A DNA stretch of 20,941 nt from Entrophospora sp. SA101 (Eukaryota > Glomeromycota > Glomeromycetes > Entrophosporales > Entrophosporaceae): NCBI GenBank assembly GCA_958430865.1, contig CAUDNR010000676.1, positions 1,068 through 22,008 on the forward strand. Reading direction: 5' to 3'. The notes below the pieces were generated by a model, which was not told the DNA's origin, made no database searches, and saw nothing but the letters and a program-made list of their open reading frames with translations. Numbering within the stretch: the first letter of the stretch is position 1; each line of letters begins with the position of its first letter. Both the position numbers and the translations under genes were made by a program. This document shows, in pieces, positions 9,776 through 17,841 of this stretch.

Positions 9776-10357
9776 TTACTCTTTAATGCTATCTACAATA
9801 TAATCGATATTTTCCCAACTTAATTTTGAAATGGCTAATGCCGAATAAGATTTAACTCGTTGTATTTTATCAATACCAATTTCATCAAAAAGATCATATA
9901 TCTTTCGGGCTCTTTCTGTTTGCTTCCAACGGGTAGTATCAGTGACCTCCTTAGGGAGTTGTTCTTTAACTTCTTTATCTACCTTATCCCGAGCCCTACG
10001 ATCTCGATATTTTTTTACATTCTTATAATATTCAAAGCGTTCTGATATTTTTTTCCCAAATTGATAATAGCATCGTAAAACATTTTGACTCGTAGTATCA
10101 TTTTCAGCTTCGGCTTTAACGATTTCTTGATAAAGATGAATATAACTATTGGCTTCGGGTGACTGTGAGGTAAATGCCAAATCTTGGTGGGTGCTATTAT
10201 CCTTTAACTCTTTGATAAGTTTTTTCAAAAAATGCGATTCCTTTTCTTTATTACTTTTTTTATCTGAAATAACTTTAGGATCAGAGGTATCTTTACGGGC
10301 TCTTTTGCGGGGGTTTTTTTTTCGAAGAGTCCTGATTATCTTTACTCCCCAATTCAT
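9776..10357 (-). CDS. 3' half of a frameshifted RING gene: conserved ~110-aa helical domain
   Basis: The frame starts at a chance ATG (10357) inside the coding region of the preceding RING ORF; true coding in this frame probably begins after the A9/C5 run at 10309-10322. It reads a Lys/Arg-rich linker (KRARKDTSDPKVISDKK), then a helical domain (LYQEIVKAEAENDT, CYYQFGKKISERF, VKEQLPKEVTDT, RKIYDLFDEIGIDKIQRVKSY, NIDYIVDSI). The same domain is present at residues ~232-351 of the coiled-coil protein at 4503-6122. With the RING ORF (10293-10784) it would make one protein of roughly 315 aa. Either the gene is a pseudogene in this copy, or the run length is a sequencing error. The domain's function is unknown to me. 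Confidence 0.6.
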   Translation of the reverse strand: MNWGVKIIRTLRKKNPRKRARKDTSDPKVISDKKSNKEKESHFLKKLIKELKDNSTHQDLAFTSQSPEANSYIHLYQEIVKAEAENDTTSQNVLRCYYQFGKKISERFEYYKNVKKYRDRRARDKVDKEVKEQLPKEVTDTTRWKQTERARKIYDLFDEIGIDKIQRVKSYSALAISKLSWENIDYIVDSIKE

Positions 10358-10784
10358 CTACATCCTCCATTTCTTGATCCTCCTGCGAATCTTCTTGGAT
10401 TACTTCTGTATTGAGATTACTCATCCTCCTAACTATCGATGAAGTACTTGACTGAGAATCTCGTCTAGAAGTATCTATAATAGTTTCGGCACTTTGGTCG
10501 CACTTAGGAAAAGGACATATATTGGTAATTAAAAGATATTTCTCAATGCAAATTCTATGAAAGACGTGGCCACATTGTAATGTTGTAAACCCTTTAAGAG
10601 GGTGTGAAAAAAATTCTTTGTTGCATTCTGAACATTGCTTTAGTTCTGGAAATTCTTTATTCTCGACAGTATCTCCAAATGTTTTTAGGATATTATATGC
10701 GAAATTTTTAAGGTTATTAACAGACATAACGGGAATATTTGCAAATAATGCACTTTCTCTGAAAGATAAATCGTTACAGAACAC
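10293..10784 (-). CDS. RING-H2 finger protein, 5' half of a frameshifted gene
   Basis: 163 aa from the first ATG; the second ATG (10727, MSVNNLKNFAYNIL) looks the better start because the helical region begins there. The RING finger is clear: C51-x2-C54, C71-x-H73-x2-H76-x2-C79, C90-x4-C95 (first-ATG numbering), a C3H2C3 arrangement typical of E3 ubiquitin ligases, with the last Cys pair one to two residues wider than usual. A Ser- and acid-rich linker follows and the frame ends shortly after a Lys-Lys-Lys-Pro-Pro tract. That tract is coded by A9 then C5 (10309-10322 on the minus strand). One base less in the run would connect this frame to the ORF at 9776-10357, which carries the expected C-terminal domain. 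Ubiquitin-ligase activity is inferred from the RING alone. Confidence 0.65.
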   Translation of the reverse strand: MFCNDLSFRESALFANIPVMSVNNLKNFAYNILKTFGDTVENKEFPELKQCSECNKEFFSHPLKGFTTLQCGHVFHRICIEKYLLITNICPFPKCDQSAETIIDTSRRDSQSSTSSIVRRMSNLNTEVIQEDSQEDQEMEDVDELGSKDNQDSSKKKPPQKSP

Positions 10785-11209
10785 TTCTACCGGATTTGGC
10801 TGGTTTTTATAATGTTAGTATTTTCCACGGATCACTCTTTTAAAGATGCAAAACACTACAATCGATAAATCAGTAATTTCGGAGCAATATTTGTCATGAA
10901 TGGGATTAATTTATTCTCTATGGGCGATCCGTTACCTTTGCCGATCATAATATTTGCATAATTTCTCTGATAGGTAGGGCCCCATTCGATGTCAAAAATA
11001 AGCTTAATCGTTTTTATACAACAACAATACATACAGACGCATTTTCTCGGTAAAAAATTAAACATTTATCCAGTATATATATGGATGAAAATCACGTGTG
11101 CATTATAATTTGCGAACAAATTCTGGGACAAGCACCCCATCAGATGAACTTTTAAGGCAAGTTCTATCCCATCTTGAAAAGTGATTTCACTGGTGCCAGT
11201 ACTAATAGC
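10785..11209. other. Intergenic stretch without a convincing gene
   Basis: A 69-aa minus-strand frame at 10856-11065 (with phrases FDIEWGPTYQRNY and MIGKGNGSPIENK) has protein-like composition but no start context or partner exon, so it may be a relic. A TCACGTG box at about 11090 matches one at about 906. This interval may contain the left end of the inferred mobile element, but I see no terminal repeat or target duplication that fixes it. Confidence 0.35.
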
Positions 11210-12310
11210 CTAATCAAGTTCTTCAATCAAATCATTGTAAGGGGTATCAACTTTATCTTTTGGCTCAGAAGGAAAAATTTTTCGCCTGTCATTTATTATA
11301 GCATAATGTTCTGCAGATGAATGTGGACCATCTGGAGATTGTCTCAATGCTCTGGTTCGGATGTCCAATCTATCGGAATCATTGCGTCCTTCATGTACGA
11401 TGCAAGCACATTCTGCACCAATTTTTCGTAAATCGCTTGGCTTAAGATTATATTTTTTCAGGAATTTATTTAACCATTTAACACCTACAATGCCAGGGTT
11501 GCGTAAATGGCCATTTTTTATTGTTGTTTGGATCCAGGTAAGTAGTTGGCAAGCGCGTTCTGGATTTTTTTCCATCGAAAGAAATTCCCGAGGATGATTT
11601 TTCTCTCCACGACCTTTAGCATAACCGATTGCATACCAAGTACAACCAGGAACCCACCATTCTGGAAGATCTTTTGGTGGTTCGTAATAAGAAATTCGGA
11701 GAGTTGTTACTTCAGCTGGCCTCATACAGAGCATTACAATTACATCTGCAAGAGCTTGAATGTCAGGTGATTTAGCAGTATCATAGCTTTGGAGTCTTGC
11801 ATTTATAGATTCTAAACTAAAATGTTCAGAAGGAGAAATTCCAATTCTTGCATGAAGTTTGCGATCTGCATTTTGCTTCTTGTTTGATTCCCAAGTAATG
11901 TCATCATCTAGTGTAGCATTGATAATTTCTTCAGAAGCTCCCTTTTTGCGTAGTTCATGCCGAAGACGCTTAAGTCGTGAATCAATTGCAACAACATTCT
12001 CTGGTGTCGCATTTACACCCTCAAGCAAATTTGTGATAAATGCTTCGCCAATTGGATCAGTAGATTCGATAATTTCTTGAGCTTTATTCCTCACAGTAGC
12101 TGGCTTACTTTGTTGCCTTTGATCTGGTAAAAGTGCTGATATTTGTTCTGGACTGAACTTGAGATCACGAAGACGGGTTCTTGCATTTTTACGAACGCGC
12201 CAGTCGGAAATTTTAGTGCAGAATTCATTGGCATATGGACTTAGCTGTGATGGACTCATCTCAGGAGCTAATCCATATTTTTTTACGATTTCACTTGCAA
12301 TGGCAGACAT
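11210..12310 (-). CDS. Tyrosine recombinase (site-specific integrase/transposase)
   Basis: 366 aa, intronless, ATG at 12310. The N-terminal ~170 residues are helical and basic, a plausible DNA-binding region. The catalytic half shows box I as VIVMLCMRPAEVTTLRIS (R197), a beta-hairpin Lys candidate in GYAKGRGEK (K232), a second arginine in PSDLRKIGAE (R295, with Ser where the usual HxxR His would be), and box II ALRQSPDGPHSSAEHYAI with the nucleophile Y336. This R...K...R...Y order is diagnostic of the family, which breaks and rejoins DNA through a 3'-phosphotyrosine link. Family relatives among eukaryotic mobile DNA include Cryptons, DIRS and Starship captains; I cannot place this one among them. 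The gene appears intact and diverges from the small zinc gene at 12587. It is the likely mobility gene of the neighbouring primase-helicase block. Confidence 0.8.
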   Translation of the reverse strand: MSAIASEIVKKYGLAPEMSPSQLSPYANEFCTKISDWRVRKNARTRLRDLKFSPEQISALLPDQRQQSKPATVRNKAQEIIESTDPIGEAFITNLLEGVNATPENVVAIDSRLKRLRHELRKKGASEEIINATLDDDITWESNKKQNADRKLHARIGISPSEHFSLESINARLQSYDTAKSPDIQALADVIVMLCMRPAEVTTLRISYYEPPKDLPEWWVPGCTWYAIGYAKGRGEKNHPREFLSMEKNPERACQLLTWIQTTIKNGHLRNPGIVGVKWLNKFLKKYNLKPSDLRKIGAECACIVHEGRNDSDRLDIRTRALRQSPDGPHSSAEHYAIINDRRKIFPSEPKDKVDTPYNDLIEELD

Positions 12311-12586
12311 TTTAATAGTAGGTAGAACTAGTGGGTATGAATAGTAGAAGTAACTATGACTATGTATGAAATATATTCTTTCAAATTGAAATTAATTACC
12401 CACCCCTTCGATAATGCTTCACGGAGTACACAATGCTCTAGATCTCAGGAGATATGACTGCCCAAATGAGAGATCCAAGTAGACATTCAGTTAAGTGGTC
12501 TTCGCATTTTTGAATGTTTATCCGATTTACCTGTAATAAATATTGAAAGGAAAGTTTAACACATAATAATATCAAAATTACCTCAT

Positions 12587-12865
12587 ATGGAACATCGTCT
12601 ATCCTGCCAATATATCAAGAGTGATGGAACGATCTGTGGGAAAGGATGCTGGCGTAGCACAGGTTGCTCTAGACATTTCAGATCACGTCCCAAAAAATTG
12701 TGCCCTATTTGTAATGAGCTAACCAATTCTCATATCGGAATATGTAGGATTCATGATGAAATTTACAAGCATGTCTGGCATGAAAGTAAAAAAACTGGCC
12801 ATGCCTGCTTCGCTGATATTTGTCTCAATGCAGAGTGCCCCAATCCAATCAATGGACAAAGCTAA
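12587..12865 (+). CDS. Small Cys/His-rich zinc-binding protein, 92 aa (copy A)
   Basis: Short intronless ORF with ATG at 12587. Cys and His are spaced as metal ligands: CQYIKSDGTICGKGCW, then GCSRHFRS, then LCPICNEL...GICRIH, and a C-terminal pair in CLNAECPNP. The first half matches the protein at 17842-18120 residue by residue in its ligand pattern (C-x-YI-x3-G-x2-C-x3-C-x4-GC-x2-H-x2-S). The two are paralogues and both sit beside a primase-helicase gene. No catalytic signature; a DNA-binding or accessory replication role is inferred from the zinc-finger-like spacing and position. It lies between the divergent recombinase gene and the convergent large primase gene, 121 bp from the end of the latter. 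Confidence 0.65.
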   Translation: MEHRLSCQYIKSDGTICGKGCWRSTGCSRHFRSRPKKLCPICNELTNSHIGICRIHDEIYKHVWHESKKTGHACFADICLNAECPNPINGQS

Positions 12866-12986
12866 ACATTATTTTTCGATTTAGATTTTTCAAATACTTA
12901 ATATAGGACAACAAAAAAATCTGAACAGTGATAGGCAAAATCACATATCTTATAAGTCAATAGATATTTTTTCCATACGAATTTTT

Positions 12987-15900
12987 TTACAACATAATCT
13001 GGTTCTGCAATATAATCGGAATTGGAATTGGAGCTTGATTCTCTTCGATAACGGGATCATCTATTACATCGAAGAGTTCCTGGACCTCGTCAGCTGTCTT
13101 TGACTTATATGGCAGAAGCATTGGTGCACCTTTATCTCCAAAACCAATACCCTTATATGGTCGGCGGTTAATTTGGTATGAATATTCCCAAACTCGCTGT
13201 TCCTTATGTCCTATTTTTTTTCGTTTACTTTTTATGGTATACCCACAATAATTACCAACAATTGCATTAATTGCTTTTATAGCTGACTTAAGATCTGGTG
13301 CTTCTTTTGCACGAGACTTAAAGCCAAAGAGCAATAAAGATTGATTTCGGATTTCTACGAACCTTTCACAAGATTGCATGAACCTTTCTGATACAGTATT
13401 ACCAGAGAGGATACGCTTGTCATCTATACCAGTAAAACCTAATGTTTGAAAAAGTCCTCTTACAGCTTTCCAATGATTCGCTGAATATGATTTATGCAAA
13501 TCCTCCGCCACTGATTTTTCAAAATTTTCTTCGGCTTTATAATAGGTATCTTTCCATTGCTCAATGTCTTTATTCTTCAAGCTTTCTATTGCACTCTCTT
13601 CATCGTAACCCTGCCTTTGGAATTGAGACAGTCGCAAGAAATGCTTTCGAGGTTCAGGTGGACCAAAGCGTCCTAGAAATTCATTATCACAAAGATTGTT
13701 CCAAGCTTCAATGCTCATATCATTTCCACCATAAAGATTCCACATATAAAAACGCTTAAGTGCCATAGTATCTGTGACGGAACGTTCCTGATCAAGCTTA
13801 AGGAATTCGGCTTCTTCAGGGGTGAGATTCCGGGAAGTAGCAACTGCTTCAAAATCGGTATTCTTGATAACTAAAGCTTCAGCCTTAATCTCATTACGAA
13901 CTTTTTTACGATTTCCTATAACTCCTTGGCTCTCATCCATTTTTGTTAGTTGGAGATTCGCACCTGTACTGGCTATGAGACTACAAAGATTCTCAATAAA
14001 ATTTCTTGCGGAAAGGCGTTTCTGATGCTCAACCTCAATAAATGTCATCACAGCTGGAGATTCATCAAGTTTGTAAGAAACAACATTACTATCCCACTCA
14101 CGGTGTCCCTTGATTGCTGTGGGTAATTCATTAGGCCGAGCACTTGCAAGTTCTGCTCGAATATTTTCATGACCTGGTGGACGAAAAAGCTCATTAGAAT
14201 TTTTTTGATAGAACACAGAAACAATGCGTCGAGGACAATCACGAATTCGATAAAGCATTTGTGCAAGTGCTTCAACATGAACTGGAGTTGCAATATTTGA
14301 AATAGCTATAACTATATCAAAATGACCTGTAACCTCAAAAGATATGCCCGCCTCCACCGTATTTGTATATGCTACACAGTCAAGTTCACTCCAAGCAGTA
14401 TTAATATCGGAAAAATCTTTTTGTCGTTGTTTCCCATCCATATCTCCATAATATGCACGAGCTCTGATAAGTGAGTTATCTGGTTTTGTCAATTTAGACG
14501 CTTTTTCTATTAATGCTCTAGCCATTACTGCTCCAGTTGATACAAAAGCTACACGTTTTCCCTGCTTTAAAAACTCATACCCAATTCGCATAGCTTCAGC
14601 TCCACTATTTGGATCATAAAGAAATTCAACTATCTCATCTACACGGGGCTGATACTTATTATCGACCACATGGATATTTTCACCACGATAAGCTTTGAGA
14701 AAGGCTAATGTTGACATGTTTGCAAAGGCATCCATGGCTAATACATGCTGAGCTGATCTTAATACATCACGCATTGCATTCTCAGATTCCCGTGCATTTG
14801 TATTGCTTGACATTTGACGCATAATGGCATTGACCTCATCCAGTATAGCCACAAATAGACGAGCTGAAAATTCAATACGAGAAAGGCTTTCAACTTGTAC
14901 TATAATAATATCCCACTCATTTATGGATAATTCTCCTTGCATATTCTGATAATTGCAGATTCGGAATCCTGATGCTTTCAACTCATCAAGTTTTGCTTTT
15001 GATTCATTGCTAAGAGATTTTCGATAAGAGATCCAGATATAACATGGTAATGAAGAAGTATTATTTACCTTAGATTTTAAAGCCATAATATTATCCCTTA
15101 AAGTGGTAGTTTTCCATGTTGCTGGAGATGAACGAATAAGAGTTGTTGTTTTCTCAATGCTTAAGAAATCAGGATATGATTCAGGCGCATCTTTTAACTT
15201 TCCAACATTAATAATTTTTCCAGGTAACTCTATAAGTGGACGTGGATGAGATATAGAATTGGTAATTCTTTCGGTAATACTTCGTTTAGGTAACTCAACT
15301 ACTCTTGTTGCCTCACCAAACAATAACCCTTTATGATCTGGCTTATGTTGTTTTTGTCGAAAACACTTGAGTATAAAACGCCCATCTTTTAGAAGAAATC
15401 CATATAATTGATTTTTTTCATGTGTAATCTCACATATAGGACATCCTTTAGGTAATTGTGCTTGAAAGTTAATTAATCCTTTTCCAATTTTTCCGATATC
15501 GAGCCATCCGTATTTTGCAATTACATTATTGGCACCTTTAACCAAAGCACTTTCATCTTTGATAGGTTGGAATTTTTCCTCTGCGGACTTCTCAGAAGAA
15601 AAGGTTCGTGGCCAGATTACAGAACAATTCGCTTTAGGCTGAACCAAATAATTCTCTAGCTTGTGCAATCTATTTTTGACTGAAGAGATTGCGGGTCTTT
15701 TAACTCTGCCTCCTTTTGCTGATCCGAGAAGTCGAAGACTAAAACGTGACTTGGGAAGTCCAATATCAATGAATTCGGAATATGGCTTACCAACAGTTTC
15801 AGCAACTTTTTTTGTAAAACTTTGAAGTTCTCTATAATCAATGAATCGAGCATAAGGATAAATAATATGCCAGCTACATTTATTTGCATCTGATGAACTT

Positions 15901-16613
15901 GCCAAGGCGAAATTACTTAATGGTACCACACAACCAAATGCGGAATATACTATACCTGCACAAGCATCTAAAATCCGAAACATCAAATCTTCACGAGTAA
16001 TTTTTTTACCATCTAGAGAAGGAAGTTTAGGATTAGTAGGATCGGATTTTTGTCTCGCATCAATATCAAGAACTAAGCGAAGGGGCTGGTTCCCATCAAT
16101 ACATTCATGTGTATCAGGCATTCCATAAACTTCGGAAGGATGATCAATTACTGTAAAGCCTTTTTCTGCCATCCGAATTATATATTTAGAATTAATCTCT
16201 TCTGGACGATAGGCTTCGAAAAGCGAAATATCTTTTTCAAATGACCTTTTATTGTAAACATTGTCATCATAGTCTTCGTCATAGTCTTCGTCATAGTCTT
16301 CGTCATAGTTTTCATCATCATAACCTTTATTATTAGTTTTCTCTGTCTTATCGGACGGAAGTAGATTTTGAAAGTAAAAATGATTTGTATTACTAGGCTT
16401 GTAATCAAGGTCTGTTAAATCCTGAAACTCAATTAATGATTGCACTTCCATAGATGAGCTTTTTGAATTATTGAAAGAATCATTCTGAGACTTAGCTGAC
16501 AAATTGCAAGATTGAGCATATTCGAGCAAGATCGTTTCAAGAGAAGCGTCATCCTCCTCTTGTGAGAGGGTTGCAATTGTATCCGGAAGCAGAAGTGGGT
16601 TATACGAATGCAT
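12987..16613 (-). CDS. AEP primase fused to UL9-like SF2 helicase (origin-binding-protein family), 1208 aa
   Basis: One intronless frame. Residues 1-130 are acidic and low-complexity, with DYDE repeats. The AEP primase domain (~165-310) has catalytic motif I LRLVLDIDAR (D183, D185), motif II SSDANKCSWHIIYP (S247, H249) and motif III FIDIGLPKSRFSLRLL (D283). A zinc motif C391-x2-C394-x3-H398-x18-C417 follows. The helicase (~485-800) resembles the herpesvirus origin-binding helicase family: motif Ia-like YIWISYRKSLSNE, NYQNMQGEL, VQVESLSR, Walker B ILDEVNA (D592-E593), VAFVSTGAVMA, YTNTVEAGISFEV and motif VI QMLYRIRD (Q785, R789, R791). Walker A is damaged: SPATWKTT has Trp500 where the invariant Gly precedes Lys, so ATP hydrolysis is doubtful. 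The last 400 residues are helical and unassigned. Expected role: making primers and opening DNA at the element's own origin. It faces away from the repeat region at 16.6-17.8 kb. Confidence 0.8.
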   Translation of the reverse strand: MHSYNPLLLPDTIATLSQEEDDASLETILLEYAQSCNLSAKSQNDSFNNSKSSSMEVQSLIEFQDLTDLDYKPSNTNHFYFQNLLPSDKTEKTNNKGYDDENYDEDYDEDYDEDYDDNVYNKRSFEKDISLFEAYRPEEINSKYIIRMAEKGFTVIDHPSEVYGMPDTHECIDGNQPLRLVLDIDARQKSDPTNPKLPSLDGKKITREDLMFRILDACAGIVYSAFGCVVPLSNFALASSSDANKCSWHIIYPYARFIDYRELQSFTKKVAETVGKPYSEFIDIGLPKSRFSLRLLGSAKGGRVKRPAISSVKNRLHKLENYLVQPKANCSVIWPRTFSSEKSAEEKFQPIKDESALVKGANNVIAKYGWLDIGKIGKGLINFQAQLPKGCPICEITHEKNQLYGFLLKDGRFILKCFRQKQHKPDHKGLLFGEATRVVELPKRSITERITNSISHPRPLIELPGKIINVGKLKDAPESYPDFLSIEKTTTLIRSSPATWKTTTLRDNIMALKSKVNNTSSLPCYIWISYRKSLSNESKAKLDELKASGFRICNYQNMQGELSINEWDIIIVQVESLSRIEFSARLFVAILDEVNAIMRQMSSNTNARESENAMRDVLRSAQHVLAMDAFANMSTLAFLKAYRGENIHVVDNKYQPRVDEIVEFLYDPNSGAEAMRIGYEFLKQGKRVAFVSTGAVMARALIEKASKLTKPDNSLIRARAYYGDMDGKQRQKDFSDINTAWSELDCVAYTNTVEAGISFEVTGHFDIVIAISNIATPVHVEALAQMLYRIRDCPRRIVSVFYQKNSNELFRPPGHENIRAELASARPNELPTAIKGHREWDSNVVSYKLDESPAVMTFIEVEHQKRLSARNFIENLCSLIASTGANLQLTKMDESQGVIGNRKKVRNEIKAEALVIKNTDFEAVATSRNLTPEEAEFLKLDQERSVTDTMALKRFYMWNLYGGNDMSIEAWNNLCDNEFLGRFGPPEPRKHFLRLSQFQRQGYDEESAIESLKNKDIEQWKDTYYKAEENFEKSVAEDLHKSYSANHWKAVRGLFQTLGFTGIDDKRILSGNTVSERFMQSCERFVEIRNQSLLLFGFKSRAKEAPDLKSAIKAINAIVGNYCGYTIKSKRKKIGHKEQRVWEYSYQINRRPYKGIGFGDKGAPMLLPYKSKTADEVQELFDVIDDPVIEENQAPIPIPIILQNQIML
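16262..16320. repeat. In-frame 12-bp tandem repeat coding for DYDE units
   Basis: On the plus strand, AGTCTTCGTCAT repeats three to four times and then decays, within the 5' part of the large primase-helicase gene. It codes an Asp/Tyr/Glu repeat at residues ~100-118. The 12-bp period keeps the frame, so copy number can vary without breaking the gene. Confidence 0.85.
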
Positions 16614-16710
16614 GTTATAGACGCTTTATAACTAGGTGAGTGGAATAAAGAGGTATAAATTACATAGAAAATTCAAAACTTTAAATAAAAATTCGTGTGA
16701 TGGAATTATG

Positions 16711-16920
16711 GCGCAAAAGCGATAAATTTTTCGGTAATACGCAAAAGTAAGAATAAATTTTTCGAATCGGTAGTACGCAAAAGCACAATAAATTTTTCGA
16801 TGTGGTGGGACGCAAAAGTAAGAATAATTTTTTTGAATCAGTAGTATGCAAAAGCAATAAATTTTTTGATATAGTATGACCCAGTTTTCTTTCGAATCAG
16901 TAGTACCCAAAAGTATCGAC
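16711..16920. repeat. Six to seven degenerate ~35-bp tandem units with ACGCAAAAG boxes
   Basis: Unit starts are at about 16711, 16739, 16775, 16810, 16846, 16878 and 16905. The consensus is ACGCAAAAG, then an AATAAATTTTTCGA-like AT tract, then a variable end near TCGGTAGT. Spacing is 27-36 bp. The box is extended to TGGTGGGACGCAAAAG in the fourth unit (16803-16818), linking it to the inverted pair at 16973-17042. Iteron-like layout. Confidence 0.75.
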
Positions 16921-16972
16921 TATGCGAGAAAGCTTTCTAGAGACCCAAAACATAGCAAACATTAGCAAACAA

Positions 16973-17042
16973 TTGGTGGGACGCAAAGGTAGAATTATAT
17001 ATAGGAAAAGAAAGAAAAAATTTTGCTTTTGCGTCCCACCAA
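16973..17042. repeat. Inverted TTGGTGGGACGCAAA boxes around a 40-bp AT-rich core
   Basis: The left box at 16973-16987 and the right box at 17028-17042 are perfect 15-bp inverted copies. The 40 bp between them are AT-rich and mostly purine on the plus strand. The same box appears in direct orientation at 16803. Geometry recalls herpesvirus oriS, where inverted UL9-binding boxes flank an AT-rich spacer; the neighbouring gene encodes a UL9-like helicase. Confidence 0.7.
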
Positions 17043-17052
17043 ATAGATGGAA

Positions 17053-17240
17053 TTCGGCACTTTGTGCCTCAAACCTGGCATTCGAATTCAAGATACAAAG
17101 CCAGATCACGAATACTATTTCGGCACTTTGTGCCTCATCCTCGAATTCGAATGTGACATACAAAGCCAAAATACGGATTGCCAATTTGACACTACGTGCC
17201 TCATCCTCGCAATCGAATTTATCATAAAAGCCAAAATAAG
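17053..17240. repeat. Three 66-bp tandem repeats with a GGCAC-TTT-GTGCC hairpin
   Basis: The hairpin core starts at 17056, 17122 and 17188, exactly 66 bp apart. Units 1 and 2 carry an intact GGCACTTTGTGCC dyad; unit 3 is altered (GACACTACGTGCC). Each unit also contains a CATCCTCG/ATTCGAAT-like block and an AAAGCC(A)A block. Confidence 0.8.
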
Positions 17241-17271
17241 CATTTTTCCTGGAGTGATACTTATAGATGAC

Positions 17272-17289
17272 CGTCCACATGTGTGGACG
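17272..17289. repeat. Short perfect dyad CGTCCACA-TG-TGTGGACG
   Basis: 8-bp arms with a 2-bp centre; a possible dimeric-protein binding site. It lies between the 66-bp and 34-bp arrays. Confidence 0.7.
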
Positions 17290-17342
17290 ATGGACATGAA
17301 AGTTACATGGCGGAGACTGAAATCGCGGAGACAGATTTTTTC

Positions 17343-17440
17343 AATCAATCGTCATCCAAATGACGACGAATTCACTGATCAATCGTCATCCAAATGATGA
17401 CGAATTTGTGGATCAATCGTCACTCAAATGACGACACACG
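17343..17440. repeat. Three 34-bp tandem repeats each holding a TCGTCAT...ATGACGA dyad
   Basis: The AATCGTCA core starts at 17347, 17381 and 17415, exactly 34 bp apart. Each unit holds an inverted pair (TCGTCAT-CCAA-ATGACGA in the first); the second and third units have single changes in one arm. The even period and internal symmetry fit binding sites for a dimer. Confidence 0.8.
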
Positions 17441-17472
17441 CATACCAGGATCATAGTCATAGTTATATCTAC

Positions 17473-17574
17473 CTAGTAGATACATACTCTAGTCATAGTA
17501 GATACATAGTCTAGCCCTAGTAGATACATAACCTGGCTAAGTAGATACATAATCTTAAAGATTATGTATCTACT
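17473..17574. repeat. Four 22-bp AGTAGATACATA repeats ending in a 35-bp palindrome
   Basis: AGTAGATACATA occurs at 17475, 17497, 17519 and 17540 (periods 22, 22, 21). The last copy forms the left arm of a palindrome with perfect 17-bp arms (17540-17556 and 17558-17574) around a single central A. Confidence 0.8.
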
Positions 17575-17689
17575 AATGGTATACTGTATCTACCTTAGTT
17601 GATATATATATATGTCATACTTTCGATATACAATATATACGGTATACCTATAGGAAAAAAAAAAGAAAAAGTAAGGACACTCGAGTGAA

Positions 17690-17824
17690 ACTAGTGACAC
17701 TGGTGACACTGGTGACACTTATTGAGAACAGTTTTATTTTAACCCAAATTTCCAAGAAGTATCACAACTACCGATTTTTTTCTAGTGACAAACTAGTGTC
17801 AACTGGTGCCAACTGGTGACAACT
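17690..17824. repeat. Two 10-bp-period arrays of CTGGTGACA-type units
   Basis: The first array (about 17690-17719) repeats CTAGTGACAC/CTGGTGACAC three times with a period of 10 bp. The second (about 17782-17824) repeats AACTAGTGTC/AACTGGTGCC/AACTGGTGAC, also at 10 bp. A period near one helical turn would place successive sites on the same face of the DNA. The second array directly abuts the 3' end of the small zinc gene. Confidence 0.7.
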
Positions 17825-17841
17825 TGTAGCGGTTAATATTA

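Larger units (their letters stand above)
16614..17841. promoter_or_regulatory. Repeat-dense noncoding region; candidate replication origin
   Basis: About 1.2 kb without a supportable gene, lying between the 5' ends of the large primase gene and a small zinc gene, with the second primase gene just beyond. At least six different arrays of direct repeats or dyads fill it (listed separately). The pattern of iterated short boxes, inverted boxes around an AT-rich core and long palindromes is what origins of protein-initiated replicons look like. Open frames inside it follow the repeats and are not protein-like. Origin function is inference; it would also have to hold the promoters of the flanking genes. 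Confidence 0.5.

Noticed and set aside
16897..17397. Overlapping ORFs of 77-127 aa on both strands in the repeat region
   Set aside because: They follow the 35-bp and 66-bp repeat units, are repetitive in all frames and show no domain; they are by-products of the repeats.
17343..17574. CRISPR-like regular repeats
   Set aside because: Units are contiguous tandem copies without unique spacers of constant size, and the genome is eukaryotic.
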